Source of the DNA: a virus
Virus record (IMG/VR): IMGVR_UViG_3300035187_002882
Span: 1-24,323 of that record
Length of the DNA: 24,323 bases
Reading direction: 5' to 3' (one strand)
Made by a program: the position numbers and the translations under genes. Below the pieces are notes generated by a model. That model searched no databases. It was not told the DNA's origin and saw only the letters and a list, made by a program, of their open reading frames with translations. Every line of letters starts with the position of its first letter. Position 1 is the stretch's first letter. Positions 7,123 to 15,382 of the stretch are shown one piece after another.

Positions 7123-8471
7123 TATGGTTGAACTCCAATTGTATCTCGATATGGATTGCCGATAGAAGACTTAACTCTCAAGTAAAAGTTATCAGAGGGA
7201 TCTAATCTATTTCTTAGATGGTTTTCCATGTAAAACTCAGGCAGCCCCCTAACAGTTCTAAACTTATAGTATACAACTTCCCTCATAACAAACTCTTCCA
7301 TCACCTTACGGTATGTGAATTTTTTCTTCACTGAGCTAAGTTTGCCGATAGAAGTTTGAGCAATAAGAGAAGCTAATGATACATATCCTTTAGCTTGAAT
7401 TGTGGGATGACCCTCCCTCCAGTATGTCACTCCTTCATTATAATACTCTGCAGCGAGGTCAAGCCATAGGTCTTGTGCCTCTTGCACAACTGTCTCCTCG
7501 GGATCGCCATCTACAGGAACCATAGAAGTTATACCGTTTACCACTGAAGTTGGAAATTCACTAGGATAAGTCTCAACTGCAAATTTCAAAGCTTTGAATG
7601 ATCCAACTCTAACACCATCTCCAGCAAGTATCTCTAACATCTTAAAATCTGGTGTTGATCTATATTCAACTGCCCACTGATCATGATCATATCTAGATAA
7701 TAGATTTACAATATCTGATGTTTTTACTACGTTAGTGGTTCCAGATATCTTCTTAACTGAAAATTTATATTCTCTTTCTTTATCATCATAGATCAAAAAG
7801 TCAACCAGAGGAAAGTTCCCTTCTATTGGTAAAAATACTAATCCGTTTCTTTTGTTTAGTTCAGGGAATCCATAGCTAGCTAAATCAGCTTCTGCTCTAT
7901 CTAATACACAAAGTGGAGCAATAATCTCAGAAAAATCTTTATCTACTGCATTCATGCAGTCAATATATTCAGAATTTTGAAGTTCATTAAATGCAGCTAC
8001 TAATCCAGGTCTATCTGATGGATCATGATTAATACAATATTCCGTCAATTCCTTTAAATAATTTTTAAGAATCATTGGAACTTCATTATCTGGTCTCAAG
8101 TCGATAGCCTTAATGACGGCATCATAATATTTTTTGACTGTCATTTTTGAACCTGTGATCCCAACAAATCTTTCTGGCTTTAAATCACAAGTAACTTTGA
8201 CTTTTCCTCCAGTGGATACTCCAGGCTTATTTAAATTTGGTGTTGCAATCCAACCTTCTTTATTAGAGTCGAAAGTTATCTTCACCCTAGGAACATAATT
8301 TGTAGCATCGATCGGATGAACATGCACAACAGCAGCCCTAGGAAGATCTGCAATTTTTGTAGCTCTTGCCCCGTCTCCATTATATATTGGGCTCTCTTTC
8401 CTAAGGGTTATTTGAAAACCCTCAGAATAATATCTGGTATACTTATACCAAGAATCCCTAATACTTGCCAT
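7122..8471 (-). CDS. Conserved phage protein of unknown function (449 aa)
   Basis: I do not recognise a characterised family. Residues about 18-80 look like a small SH3-like beta barrel (ending in KEGWIATPNL). A helical middle (110-200) follows. At 219-241 the sequence PLVDFLIYDD...FSVKK has the strand-turn-strand shape and Asp...Lys spacing (D224, K240) of PD-(D/E)XK nucleases, but the key acidic residue before the Lys is replaced by Ser-Val, so this is weak. The C-terminal half has a Tyr/Glu-rich helical region. A terminator hairpin ends immediately before the ATG, with a CTAAATAG late-like element on its upstream side. It heads a coupled chain of three genes (449, 398 and 343 aa). Confidence 0.75.
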   Translation of the reverse strand: MASIRDSWYKYTRYYSEGFQITLRKESPIYNGDGARATKIADLPRAAVVHVHPIDATNYVPRVKITFDSNKEGWIATPNLNKPGVSTGGKVKVTCDLKPERFVGITGSKMTVKKYYDAVIKAIDLRPDNEVPMILKNYLKELTEYCINHDPSDRPGLVAAFNELQNSEYIDCMNAVDKDFSEIIAPLCVLDRAEADLASYGFPELNKRNGLVFLPIEGNFPLVDFLIYDDKEREYKFSVKKISGTTNVVKTSDIVNLLSRYDHDQWAVEYRSTPDFKMLEILAGDGVRVGSFKALKFAVETYPSEFPTSVVNGITSMVPVDGDPEETVVQEAQDLWLDLAAEYYNEGVTYWREGHPTIQAKGYVSLASLIAQTSIGKLSSVKKKFTYRKVMEEFVMREVVYYKFRTVRGLPEFYMENHLRNRLDPSDNFYLRVKSSIGNPYRDTIGVQP

Positions 8472-8472
8472 T

Positions 8473-8497
8473 AAAAAAGAGGGGAGTTTACCCCTCT
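8473..8497 (-). terminator. Rho-independent terminator before the 449-aa gene
   Basis: The stem AGAGGGG/CCCCTCT (7 bp, six-base loop) is followed on the minus strand by six T residues and then directly by the ATG of the 449-aa gene. It closes the transcript of the replication block after the MazG-like gene. Confidence 0.8.
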
Positions 8498-8503
8498 ATT
8501 TAG
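8496..8503 (-). promoter_or_regulatory. Late-promoter-like element (CTAAATAG) on the terminator arm
   Basis: The minus strand reads TTCTAAATAGAGGGG, where the TAAATA core runs straight into the 5' arm of the terminator. It is a weak match to TATAAATA (TAAATA kept). A start site a few bases downstream would fall inside the hairpin and abolish it in that transcript. Confidence 0.35.
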
Positions 8504-8505
8504 AA

Positions 8506-9039
8506 TTAAATGTCTCCGTCTTTCCTGTTTTCGGATCGCTCTACACTAAAATTTCCTTCAGGATATCGAGCAGCCAATTTAAGCGTATTGATAAAGATAA
8601 CTTCATCAAAGCTAACACCAAGTGCAAGACATGCTTGTGCAGCATACCACATAATGTCACCCAGTTCTTTGATAAGATGTTCGTGATTGTCGTCATTCCA
8701 CGGCTTTCCTTGGAAAAGCATTTTCTTTACAATCTCTTGAAACTCTCCAGCTTCTGCAGATAGACCAGCAGCAGCGGTTGCAAGACGAGATACTTTACAT
8801 CCCGATTCTTCAAGATCTAAAACACGCTGAACAAAACTAGAAGTTTGCTTCGTGCATTCACTAGTAGTGAGATCTACAAACTCAACATATTTATGGAAGT
8901 CTGCTTCAAATTTACCATCGGTAGCATCTTCAGTTTTTGCTTGGGCTTCTTTAACACGCTTTGATCCTTGAGGAGCAAAGCCTTTTTTGTTAGCAATATC
9001 TTCTACTGTAGGAATTTTATTTTCTTGTTGTTCTGACAT
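8506..9039 (-). CDS. MazG-like nucleotide pyrophosphohydrolase (177 aa)
   Basis: Residues 90-135 carry the all-alpha NTP pyrophosphohydrolase pattern: EAGEFQE (E96, E99 and E102) and, one helix later, ELGDIMWY (E125, D128). These ExxE and ExxD residues bind Mg2+. The family cleaves nucleoside triphosphates to monophosphate and pyrophosphate. In cyanophages MazG has been proposed to alter nucleotide or ppGpp pools, but this protein has an extra 60-residue charged N-terminal region and is more like the MazG/phosphoribosyl-ATP pyrophosphohydrolase-like proteins of T4-type phages than compact bacterial MazG. The ATG lies three bases after the stop of gp41, and the gene is closed by a strong terminator. 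Confidence 0.8.
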   Translation of the reverse strand: MSEQQENKIPTVEDIANKKGFAPQGSKRVKEAQAKTEDATDGKFEADFHKYVEFVDLTTSECTKQTSSFVQRVLDLEESGCKVSRLATAAAGLSAEAGEFQEIVKKMLFQGKPWNDDNHEHLIKELGDIMWYAAQACLALGVSFDEVIFINTLKLAARYPEGNFSVERSENRKDGDI

Positions 9040-9041
9040 AA

Positions 9042-10415
9042 TTAGACTTTGAACTCTTCGAATTTGGTGAAAGTTTTAAATTTCGATTGCTTCTCTTCTG
9101 GTTCTTGACCAGAATTAAGAATCCCATCTTGGGCAGACTGCTCGCAATCATACAGTCTCATTTTCGCTCTGTCAATACCAACGACAAATCTTTTGTTGAT
9201 GGTAGGATCATTATACCTGTTTTTTAATTGCTTTACAAGTATCTGACCTAGTTGTTCTAGTTCTTCTGTGCTGATCAATGCAAACATAAAGTCTGCAGTG
9301 GCAGGAAGACCAAAAGATTCGGAAGTATCTGTAAGTTCAACATCAGAGTTTCCATATCCACTACGAGTGGTTTGGGTAGCAGAAACAATAGGAACATTTT
9401 CCTCTACAGCTAATCCACGAAGTTCTTCAGCAATTGCTTTGACAAAGGTATAGCTATTTACAATGTTTCCTTTGTATCTACTGCTGCTACAGATGTTCAG
9501 ATAGTCGATGAAAATAATATCAGGAGCGAAACCCTTTTTCATCAATAGCTCTTTAATCAAAGCTTTAAAGTGACCAACGTGAGCAGAAGCAGTAGGATAT
9601 TCTTTGATAATTAGTCTACCATGCGTCTTCTTGGAGATATTATCAACTTTACTTTCGAACAATGTTTTAGGTAGATCAGTAAGTTGACGGATGTTTACAT
9701 TCATCAAGTTAGCATCAATACGTTCAGCAATTCTTTCTTCTGCCATTTCCATGGTAATGTATAAAACATGTTTACCTTGCAGTAAACATGCTGATGCCAT
9801 ATGGCACATAAAAAGTGATTTGCCAACTCCAGTTCCTGCAAGTGCAATGTTCAGAGTTTTTTTTGGTAATCCACCTTTTGTAATTTTATTAAACATCTCC
9901 AAATCAAATGGAAGCTTTTCTTCTTTCTGATGGTAGAACTCGTATCTTTCTAATGAATCATTAATATAATCGTGACCCACATGCTCATCAAAAGAAGTAG
10001 ATAATGCCTCGCTCAATATAGTAGGGATTGCATCCTTAGATCTAGTCTTGTCTTTACCATCAGCAATCTTAACTGCATCCAATAAGGCAAGATATACTGC
10101 TCTTTCTTTGCACCACTTTTCTGTAGTATCCAAAAGCCATTCGTGATTATATTGATCACCATCTAAAGATGACAAGAATCCATCTATACTTTTGAATACT
10201 TCATCACTGAGATCTCTACGCTTTTCTATTTCAATCTTTACTGCATTTTCTTTTGGGAGGGAATCATACTCAGTGACATGCTTATAGATCTCCTGAAAAA
10301 TAATTTTATTTGAAAGAGTTTCAAAGTATTCCTCTTTAATATAAGGTAAAACTTTTCTTGTATACTTTTCTTCGAGTAGCAATTTTGAGATGATTATGTT
10401 TTCAATTTTTAGCAT
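9042..10415 (-). CDS. 41: Replicative DNA helicase gp41 (DnaB-like), 457 aa
   Basis: This is the hexameric 5'-3' replicative helicase that works with the primase and gp43. An N-terminal helical domain (residues 1-110) precedes a RecA-type motor. Walker A is GTGVGKS (194-200, K199, S200). YITMEMAEERIAERID (219-234) is the conserved DnaB helix after strand 2. Walker B is IIFIDYLN (301-308, D304). SATQTTR follows as the sensor segment. The length is close to T4 gp41. The ATG overlaps the stop of the upstream 2OG oxygenase (TAATG). The gene sits downstream of uvsX as in T4, but with an oxygenase gene in between. Confidence 0.93.
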   Translation of the reverse strand: MLKIENIIISKLLLEEKYTRKVLPYIKEEYFETLSNKIIFQEIYKHVTEYDSLPKENAVKIEIEKRRDLSDEVFKSIDGFLSSLDGDQYNHEWLLDTTEKWCKERAVYLALLDAVKIADGKDKTRSKDAIPTILSEALSTSFDEHVGHDYINDSLERYEFYHQKEEKLPFDLEMFNKITKGGLPKKTLNIALAGTGVGKSLFMCHMASACLLQGKHVLYITMEMAEERIAERIDANLMNVNIRQLTDLPKTLFESKVDNISKKTHGRLIIKEYPTASAHVGHFKALIKELLMKKGFAPDIIFIDYLNICSSSRYKGNIVNSYTFVKAIAEELRGLAVEENVPIVSATQTTRSGYGNSDVELTDTSESFGLPATADFMFALISTEELEQLGQILVKQLKNRYNDPTINKRFVVGIDRAKMRLYDCEQSAQDGILNSGQEPEEKQSKFKTFTKFEEFKV

Positions 10416-10987
10416 TATCGATAATGTAAATAGGTTCCTAAAATAAGCTTATCATCACTCACTGCCATTTTACCAGAATGTGGATACATCCACATAGGAG
10501 GAAACATTAGTAATCTACCTTCAACTGGATTGACAGAATAAGAAATGTTATCAAATACAGTCTCTCCACCAACCTCTACTGTATTGAGATACCAAAACAT
10601 CACTAAAAATCTTCTGGCAGAATCATGATTGCCGACATCGACATGGGTATCGAACCTGTCATCAGTTCCTTTACGATAAAGCTTCAATCGTATTTGTTCT
10701 AGGGCGTTCTCTGGAGGCCAACTGTCTTTGCAATTAGTTTCTTCCATATAGGTGTAACTATACTGCCTAATGTTGTCTACTAGTTGCGAATGAATTTTTG
10801 CCCAAAAATCATCATCTGAATTTGTTTCAATGTGATTTGTGATATTGAAACTAGTGAATTGAGGTTTACCCTCATGCTCCCACCTCTCATGTAGGGATGG
10901 GGTTTCCTTAAATTTTTTAACAATATTTCTACACACATTAGAGTCTAAAGCATTATCATAGACTCTAATATAATCTTTAAGCTCCAT
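10415..10987 (-). CDS. Prolyl-4-hydroxylase-like 2OG-Fe(II) oxygenase (190 aa)
   Basis: The double-stranded beta-helix signature is complete: FDTHVDVG gives the HxD iron ligands (H115, D117), WMYPHSG gives the distal His (H170), and DKLILGTYLHY supplies the basic residue for 2-oxoglutarate (K180). The family hydroxylates protein side chains or other substrates using 2OG, Fe(II) and O2; the target here is unknown. I prefer ATG 10987, which overlaps the uvsX stop by 11 bases and starts at the first conserved strand. ATG 11014 would add nine residues and overlap uvsX by 38 bases. It occupies the place where T4 has gene 40, between uvsX and 41. Confidence 0.85.
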   Translation of the reverse strand: MELKDYIRVYDNALDSNVCRNIVKKFKETPSLHERWEHEGKPQFTSFNITNHIETNSDDDFWAKIHSQLVDNIRQYSYTYMEETNCKDSWPPENALEQIRLKLYRKGTDDRFDTHVDVGNHDSARRFLVMFWYLNTVEVGGETVFDNISYSVNPVEGRLLMFPPMWMYPHSGKMAVSDDKLILGTYLHYR

Positions 10988-11981
10988 AGGAGAATTTCTT
11001 TCTCGCAATTTCATCTAGTTTCTCCATTACTTCTGGGGTAAAATATTCATCGGGATTTGCAAGAATTTGCTTAGCGTAGATTTTCTTACCATCCATTTCA
11101 TATCTTCCTGCCACGTTCTTCCACATTCCACCTTCTTCTCCAAGCTCAAGAAGACCATAATACCTATCTAATCCACGCTGGTCATAAAATAAACGAACCT
11201 CAACATCTTGATTTTCTTTACTTAGACGCGACTTAACAGCCTTTGCTTTGATAATATTTCCAACGACTTCTGTTCCATCTTTTTCCTTTTTCTTACTAAG
11301 ATAAATGATAGTAGAGCTGGCATACTTAAGACCACTGCCACCACCCATCTCTTTAGTAGGAACGTAAGCACCAATAACATCATAAGTATGATTCGTAACA
11401 AGCATTGGAATATTTGCCTGCCCAAGCTTTAAAGTTAACATTCTAAATGCACCCTTAATAAGTTGCGATTTAGTCATGTCACGAACTTGCTTATCATTTA
11501 AAGCATCCGTAATTTCCTTTTCAGTTGAGAGCATCCCCAAAGAGTCTAGCACAAACATGCAGGGCTTGCGCTCAAGTACAGCTTTCTTCATATAAATGTC
11601 AACTGCTTTGAGAGCTTTGCTTCTGAAGTCTTCAACTGTAACTACGTTAACGATAACTGTTCTAGTAATATCAACTCCACGAGACTCTAGAAGTGATTTA
11701 GTGATAGCAGCCTCAGTGTCAAAGTAGAGACAGTAACCATCGGGATTATTATCAAGAAAGTTCTTAACAACGGCGAGAGAGAAAAAAGTCTTTCCAGTAG
11801 AAGACTCTCCAGCAATAGCAGTAATCTTATTCCCAGATACACCGCCAAAAATGCTACCTGAAACCAGTGCATTAAAAATGTATGAACCCGTGTCAACATA
11901 AGTCTCTGTTTCATCAATATTGGAAGCTAGTTGTGTGAACTCACCACCAATTTCTTTTACAATGTCATTTAAAAAATTCAT
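10977..11981 (-). CDS. uvsX: UvsX RecA-like recombinase (334 aa)
   Basis: This is the strand-exchange protein of T4-type recombination-dependent replication. Walker A is GESSTGKT (58-65), preceded by the RecA-family core NKITAIAG. Walker B is CMFVLDSLGM (141-150, D146). TNHTYD and the glycine-rich loop KEMGGGSGLKYAS correspond to the sensor and DNA-binding loop 2. It is shorter than T4 UvsX (about 390 aa), mainly at the C-terminus. The ATG overlaps the gp43 stop as ATGA, so recombinase and polymerase are translationally coupled. Confidence 0.94.
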   Translation of the reverse strand: MNFLNDIVKEIGGEFTQLASNIDETETYVDTGSYIFNALVSGSIFGGVSGNKITAIAGESSTGKTFFSLAVVKNFLDNNPDGYCLYFDTEAAITKSLLESRGVDITRTVIVNVVTVEDFRSKALKAVDIYMKKAVLERKPCMFVLDSLGMLSTEKEITDALNDKQVRDMTKSQLIKGAFRMLTLKLGQANIPMLVTNHTYDVIGAYVPTKEMGGGSGLKYASSTIIYLSKKKEKDGTEVVGNIIKAKAVKSRLSKENQDVEVRLFYDQRGLDRYYGLLELGEEGGMWKNVAGRYEMDGKKIYAKQILANPDEYFTPEVMEKLDEIARKKFSYGA

Positions 11982-14467
11982 GAGAATAAAAACTCCAAAG
12001 ATGCTTGCTTTTCTGTCTTCCAGCCAATAGTGGTCAATATACCCTTTAGTGGATCTAGGAAACTTTTCTCAAATTGTAGATCATAATCAATTGATTTGTC
12101 AACACCAAACTCTGGCGGAAGATTTTGGAAGAATGAAATTACATTCTCATTGATTGAATTTGGTGTCTTGAGGTAAAGAAATTTAATTTTTTCTCCTTCC
12201 TGAATTAATGGATACTTACTAGTTAGTTTCTTTTTCTTCACCCAAAAGTTATAAAGAAGTGCTCCCCTAACATGGATTGGTGTTCCCTTACCATAAATTA
12301 AAACAGGGTCACTAAATTTAAGTATATTATTAACTCCCCTAGGAAAAGCAATTTCTTCTGGCGACATTGTTTTAAATTCTTTCCTGAAAGAAGAAATAAA
12401 CTGTTGAACTTGCTCTTCTGTTCCAGACATAATAAGTTTGAGCGCATCAGTAATTTTACTTCTACACGCAGCTGGAGTAGAAGACTTTACAGCTTCAATG
12501 CCCATAATCTTGAGTTTTGGTTCATGAAACCTAACCCCTTCAATATCCCAAGCATTTAGAATATAACGTTTCTTCGCTGTCCAGATGCCCTTGTCTGCAA
12601 TTGTCTCTCTCTTCATCTGCATCTTTTGATCATATGCATTTACATATGTCGCCAGCTCTTGGTAAGAACTTTCAATATATTTTTCAAGTTCCACATCACA
12701 GACCTTATCAAGGAAAGACACAATGCTTTCAGGAGTTTTCGTTCCCCCCTTGAATACAGCTTTAACCAGAGGACCCAGATTAAGATAAATGGAATCAGTA
12801 TCTGAAGCAATAACATAATCAACATTCTCAGTTTTTAATGTTTTATTTAGATACAGATTCATTTTGTTCTCGATCCAACGAATCGAGACTTGACCAGAGA
12901 GAGTAATCGCCTCGGCATTCGCCAAGTTGTAATAGCGAAAGTATTGATTTCCGATGGCACCATAGGCAGAGTTGAGTTGAATCTTTCTTGCCATTTGGAT
13001 GTTGTTACATCTGGAAATTTCTTTTTGAAGTGCCACGGTCGGAGCTTCTTCATATTTTGATTTCGCATCCAACATTTTACGTTTGTATATTTTTCGTTCA
13101 TCATAGATTTTCTGCATCATTTTTGGCAAAAATCCTTGGATTTTTGTTGTATACATTGCACCATTTGCACATACAGTGACTCCATCCAAATTGGATAGAT
13201 CCACTTGTTTGTTTAGAATTTTATCTACAGAAACATAAGGATGCTTTTCATCTAACAATGTTTCTGGAGAAATATTGTATTGCATAATCAAGTGCGGATA
13301 CAGAGAATTAAGGTCAAAAGAAACTACCCAATCGTATATCCCAGGAACTGGTTCCTTAACATATGCTCCTGCATATTTGTCATCTTTGTTCCCACCGAAT
13401 TTAGGAGGAACAACAACATTCTCCTTTTTCAAGTAATTGTAGATAAGGGTATCCCACATCCTAACTTGTGAATATACATCCTCAAAGTTAACCTTTGCAT
13501 CATATGCCATAGTAATTGCAAGTTCAATTAGCTTCATCTTATCTTCTAGTTGATCGACAAGATTAACGTCATGAATATTATACTCAACAAACCGTTGCCA
13601 GTCTGATGTGTAGAACTCTTTAAACGTTTCATATTCACTGTGGTCGAGTTTTCTTCCACCCAGTTCAATGAAAGCAATATGATCCAAGCGATACGATTCT
13701 TGATTTGTATAAGTAAACTTTTTATACAAATCTAAGTAGTCAAGAATATTAACTCCAACAATATTATACTGAAGATTCTTTCTACCCTTAACTGTAATTT
13801 CTTCCATGGATACTCTATTCCATGGGCTGAGACTCTTCATCCACTTTTCACCCAGAACACGATCTAATCTTCTGCAGATATATGGAATATCGTAAAGGTT
13901 ACAATTCCATCCAGTAACAACATCTGGAGTATTTTGTGACCACCAAGCATGAAAGTCGGTGAGCATTTCTTTTTCATTCCAAAAGACTCGATACTCAATA
14001 TCAGATGGAGTGACAAATTCTCTGGTTCCCCAAGTAATTGTTTTTTTGGTGCTGAGGTCTTTAATAGTAAAACATAAGATTTCTTCTGCAGCACTTTGCA
14101 CATCGGGGAATCCATTTTCGGATGCAACCTCAATGTCGATGGTGTAGATTTTCATTTGATTCATATCAAAATAAATCTCATCTGGGTATTCTTCAGATAT
14201 GAATTGATATAGAAACCTATCATATCCATAGACAGAAAAGTTTCCAATATTTTCATATTTTCTTAGGAAATCCCTAGCATCTCTAGCACCATCAAATTGT
14301 ATTGGCTTTACGGAAGTTCCATTTAAACTTTTATATTCGGAGGGCTTATTTGATGGCACAAACAAAACTGGAGACGATTTTGTTCTATATGAAACTGGAA
14401 TACCATCTTCATAACCACGATACAAAATATCGTCTCCAAAGAGCGTAATGTTTGTGTAAAATTTCAT
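11978..14467 (-). CDS. 43: Family B DNA polymerase gp43 (829 aa)
   Basis: All family B motifs are present (numbered from the TTG codon one residue upstream of the ATG). Exo I is IDIE (D112, E114), Exo II is WNCNLYDIPY (D194), and Exo III is YNIHD (Y297, D301), so proofreading should be intact. Pol A is DLNSLYP (D386), Pol B is KIQLNSAYG (K496, N500, Y503), and Pol C is SDTDS (D557, D559). The C-terminal QASLEFLFS is a clamp-binding peptide for gp45. It is shorter than T4 gp43 (898 aa). ATG 14467 shares its first base with the TGA of the previous gene and is preferred to the TTG at 14470. Confidence 0.96.
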   Translation of the reverse strand: MKFYTNITLFGDDILYRGYEDGIPVSYRTKSSPVLFVPSNKPSEYKSLNGTSVKPIQFDGARDARDFLRKYENIGNFSVYGYDRFLYQFISEEYPDEIYFDMNQMKIYTIDIEVASENGFPDVQSAAEEILCFTIKDLSTKKTITWGTREFVTPSDIEYRVFWNEKEMLTDFHAWWSQNTPDVVTGWNCNLYDIPYICRRLDRVLGEKWMKSLSPWNRVSMEEITVKGRKNLQYNIVGVNILDYLDLYKKFTYTNQESYRLDHIAFIELGGRKLDHSEYETFKEFYTSDWQRFVEYNIHDVNLVDQLEDKMKLIELAITMAYDAKVNFEDVYSQVRMWDTLIYNYLKKENVVVPPKFGGNKDDKYAGAYVKEPVPGIYDWVVSFDLNSLYPHLIMQYNISPETLLDEKHPYVSVDKILNKQVDLSNLDGVTVCANGAMYTTKIQGFLPKMMQKIYDERKIYKRKMLDAKSKYEEAPTVALQKEISRCNNIQMARKIQLNSAYGAIGNQYFRYYNLANAEAITLSGQVSIRWIENKMNLYLNKTLKTENVDYVIASDTDSIYLNLGPLVKAVFKGGTKTPESIVSFLDKVCDVELEKYIESSYQELATYVNAYDQKMQMKRETIADKGIWTAKKRYILNAWDIEGVRFHEPKLKIMGIEAVKSSTPAACRSKITDALKLIMSGTEEQVQQFISSFRKEFKTMSPEEIAFPRGVNNILKFSDPVLIYGKGTPIHVRGALLYNFWVKKKKLTSKYPLIQEGEKIKFLYLKTPNSINENVISFFQNLPPEFGVDKSIDYDLQFEKSFLDPLKGILTTIGWKTEKQASLEFLFS

Positions 14468-14736
14468 CAATCCTCTTCCGATTTTGAAGCTTCTAGATAA
14501 AGGTCTAAAAGCTGCTTGTTCGGATCCACTATAGTCAAAATCGATTCCGATGTCAAGAACAAATCTCGCTGGTCACACATCTTCGGATATTTCTCCATAA
14601 TTGGATGTGTGCTGTCATGAGCATAAGTTATACTATAACATTTTTCAATCAGAAGAGATGGTTCCTCATCCAATTCAACTACAGAGCCAATTAAATAAAA
14701 TTGAGGATTACTCTGCAATACTACTATCTTTACCAT
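14467..14736 (-). CDS. Small beta-fold protein, paralogue of upstream neighbour (89 aa)
   Basis: I do not know its function. The protein begins MVKIVVLQSNPQFYLIG and ends with DLFLTSESILTIVDPNKQL and a helix. This layout (KI.xLQ start, central strands, a terminal strand-plus-helix near a VDP/YEP turn) matches the 119-aa product just upstream, so the two look like diverged tandem copies of a small Sm/SH3-like fold. The ATG at 14736 lies 29 bases inside the upstream gene, and the stop overlaps the gp43 start. This coupling to the polymerase suggests a replication or regulatory role, but that is inference. Confidence 0.75.
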   Translation of the reverse strand: MVKIVVLQSNPQFYLIGSVVELDEEPSLLIEKCYSITYAHDSTHPIMEKYPKMCDQRDLFLTSESILTIVDPNKQLLDLYLEASKSEED

Positions 14737-15067
14737 CTGATTTCATCTCCGCAATTAATTCGTTATACTTTTCTAAAACTGAAGTATGGGGCTCATAGAT
14801 AGATGTGATCTGATGTAAAGATACAAATACACTATCTCCACTAGAAAGAGGAACCCAAGGGTATAATTCTAGCTTTAAATTATTAAGTTTTTTTGGTCCT
14901 TCCTGGTATTCTTCAAATAAAACTTCAGAGTTTTGCTGAATCATTACCATGTAAGGAAGGGTAAATGAATAAGCAATTGGTCTTTCACTTTCCGAGGAAT
15001 CCCTGACTTCTTTAATGTCAGCTATTACGTCTTCCCCGTTTTGAAGCCTTGCGATTTTTACTGTCAT
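14708..15067 (-). CDS. Small Sm/SH3-like phage protein (119 aa)
   Basis: The sequence starts MTVKIARLQNGEDVIADIKEV, a strand-turn-strand opening typical of small Sm-like or SH3-like barrels. Strands around 32-45 (YSFTLPYMVMI) and a terminal segment VFVSLHQITSIYEPHTSVLEKY follow. It has no catalytic motif, and an RNA- or protein-binding role is possible. A good Shine-Dalgarno (GGAG) precedes ATG 15067. The start lies 50 bases inside the 80-aa gene, and the end overlaps its smaller paralogue by 29 bases. Confidence 0.75.
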   Translation of the reverse strand: MTVKIARLQNGEDVIADIKEVRDSSESERPIAYSFTLPYMVMIQQNSEVLFEEYQEGPKKLNNLKLELYPWVPLSSGDSVFVSLHQITSIYEPHTSVLEKYNELIAEMKSDGKDSSIAE

Positions 15068-15260
15068 AATTTTTCTCCAAAAGTTGATCGAGAGTTCCTC
15101 TAATTATATCAGATAGTGCTCTCTTTTCTGTAATATTCTTTTCATCTGCTAGGTATCTTGCTAATGCTAGAACTTGATTCATATATTCACTAGGAATATC
15201 CAAGGTTAACATTTCCGAGTCTTCGCAGAATTTAGGGCATAGATTGATGTAATAATTCAT
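15018..15260 (-). CDS. Small phage protein of unknown function (80 aa)
   Basis: I choose ATG 15260 (MNYYINLCPKFCEDSE) because it has a GGGAG ribosome-binding site. The earlier in-frame ATG at 15293 would place the terminator at 15275-15302 inside the coding region. The middle (IPSEYMNQVLALARYLADEKNITEKRAL) looks helical, and the tail is very basic (KNRKASKRGRRNS), which suggests nucleic-acid binding. No family is recognised. The basic tail is also the region that overlaps the start of the next gene by 50 bases. Confidence 0.65.
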   Translation of the reverse strand: MNYYINLCPKFCEDSEMLTLDIPSEYMNQVLALARYLADEKNITEKRALSDIIRGTLDQLLEKNYDSKNRKASKRGRRNS

Positions 15261-15274
15261 AGTTTTCTCCCAAT

Positions 15275-15302
15275 AAAAAAGGGGTGGTCGCACACCAGCC
15301 CC
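15275..15302 (-). terminator. Rho-independent terminator before the 80-aa gene
   Basis: The stem is GGGG/CCCC plus TGGT/ACCA separated by one bulged C, with a five-base loop, followed by six T residues on the minus strand. It ends four bases before the GGGAG ribosome-binding site of the 80-aa gene. Confidence 0.75.
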
Positions 15303-15309
15303 TATTTAA
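15302..15309 (-). promoter_or_regulatory. Late-promoter-like element (TTAAATAG) on the terminator arm
   Basis: The minus strand reads AATTAAATAGGGG, with the TAAATA core touching the 5' arm of the terminator hairpin. It is the same arrangement as at 8496-8503 and a weak match to TATAAATA. Confidence 0.3.
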
Positions 15310-15382
15310 TTTTATTACTACCATAATGAAAGGAAATTAATTGGATTTTGCCAACGATTTCCTGCGGCGACGATAGTAATAT

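Larger units (their letters stand above)
15272..15380 (-). ncRNA. Candidate structured small RNA or leader between hsp20 and the 80-aa gene
   Basis: Just after a TATAAATA late promoter the minus strand can form a long three-tier hairpin: outer arms at 15372-15380 and 15314-15322 (9 bp with one G-U), then 15357-15362 with 15332-15337 (GGAAAT/ATTTCC), then 15351-15354 with 15341-15344 (TTGG/CCAA) around a six-base loop. The terminator at 15275-15302 follows. A transcript from the late promoter would be about 105 nt, start at the first arm, and contain no credible reading frame. It could be a small RNA or a regulated leader. This is a prediction from base pairing only. Confidence 0.4.

Noticed and set aside
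10988-11014. Longer start for the prolyl-4-hydroxylase-like gene at ATG 11014
   Set aside because: It would overlap uvsX by 38 bases and add nine residues outside the conserved fold. ATG 10987 gives the 11-base overlap common in this window. The longer form is not excluded.
15261-15293. Longer start for the 80-aa gene at ATG 15293
   Set aside because: The extra codons lie in the terminator hairpin and T-run and lack a ribosome-binding site, while ATG 15260 has a GGGAG site.
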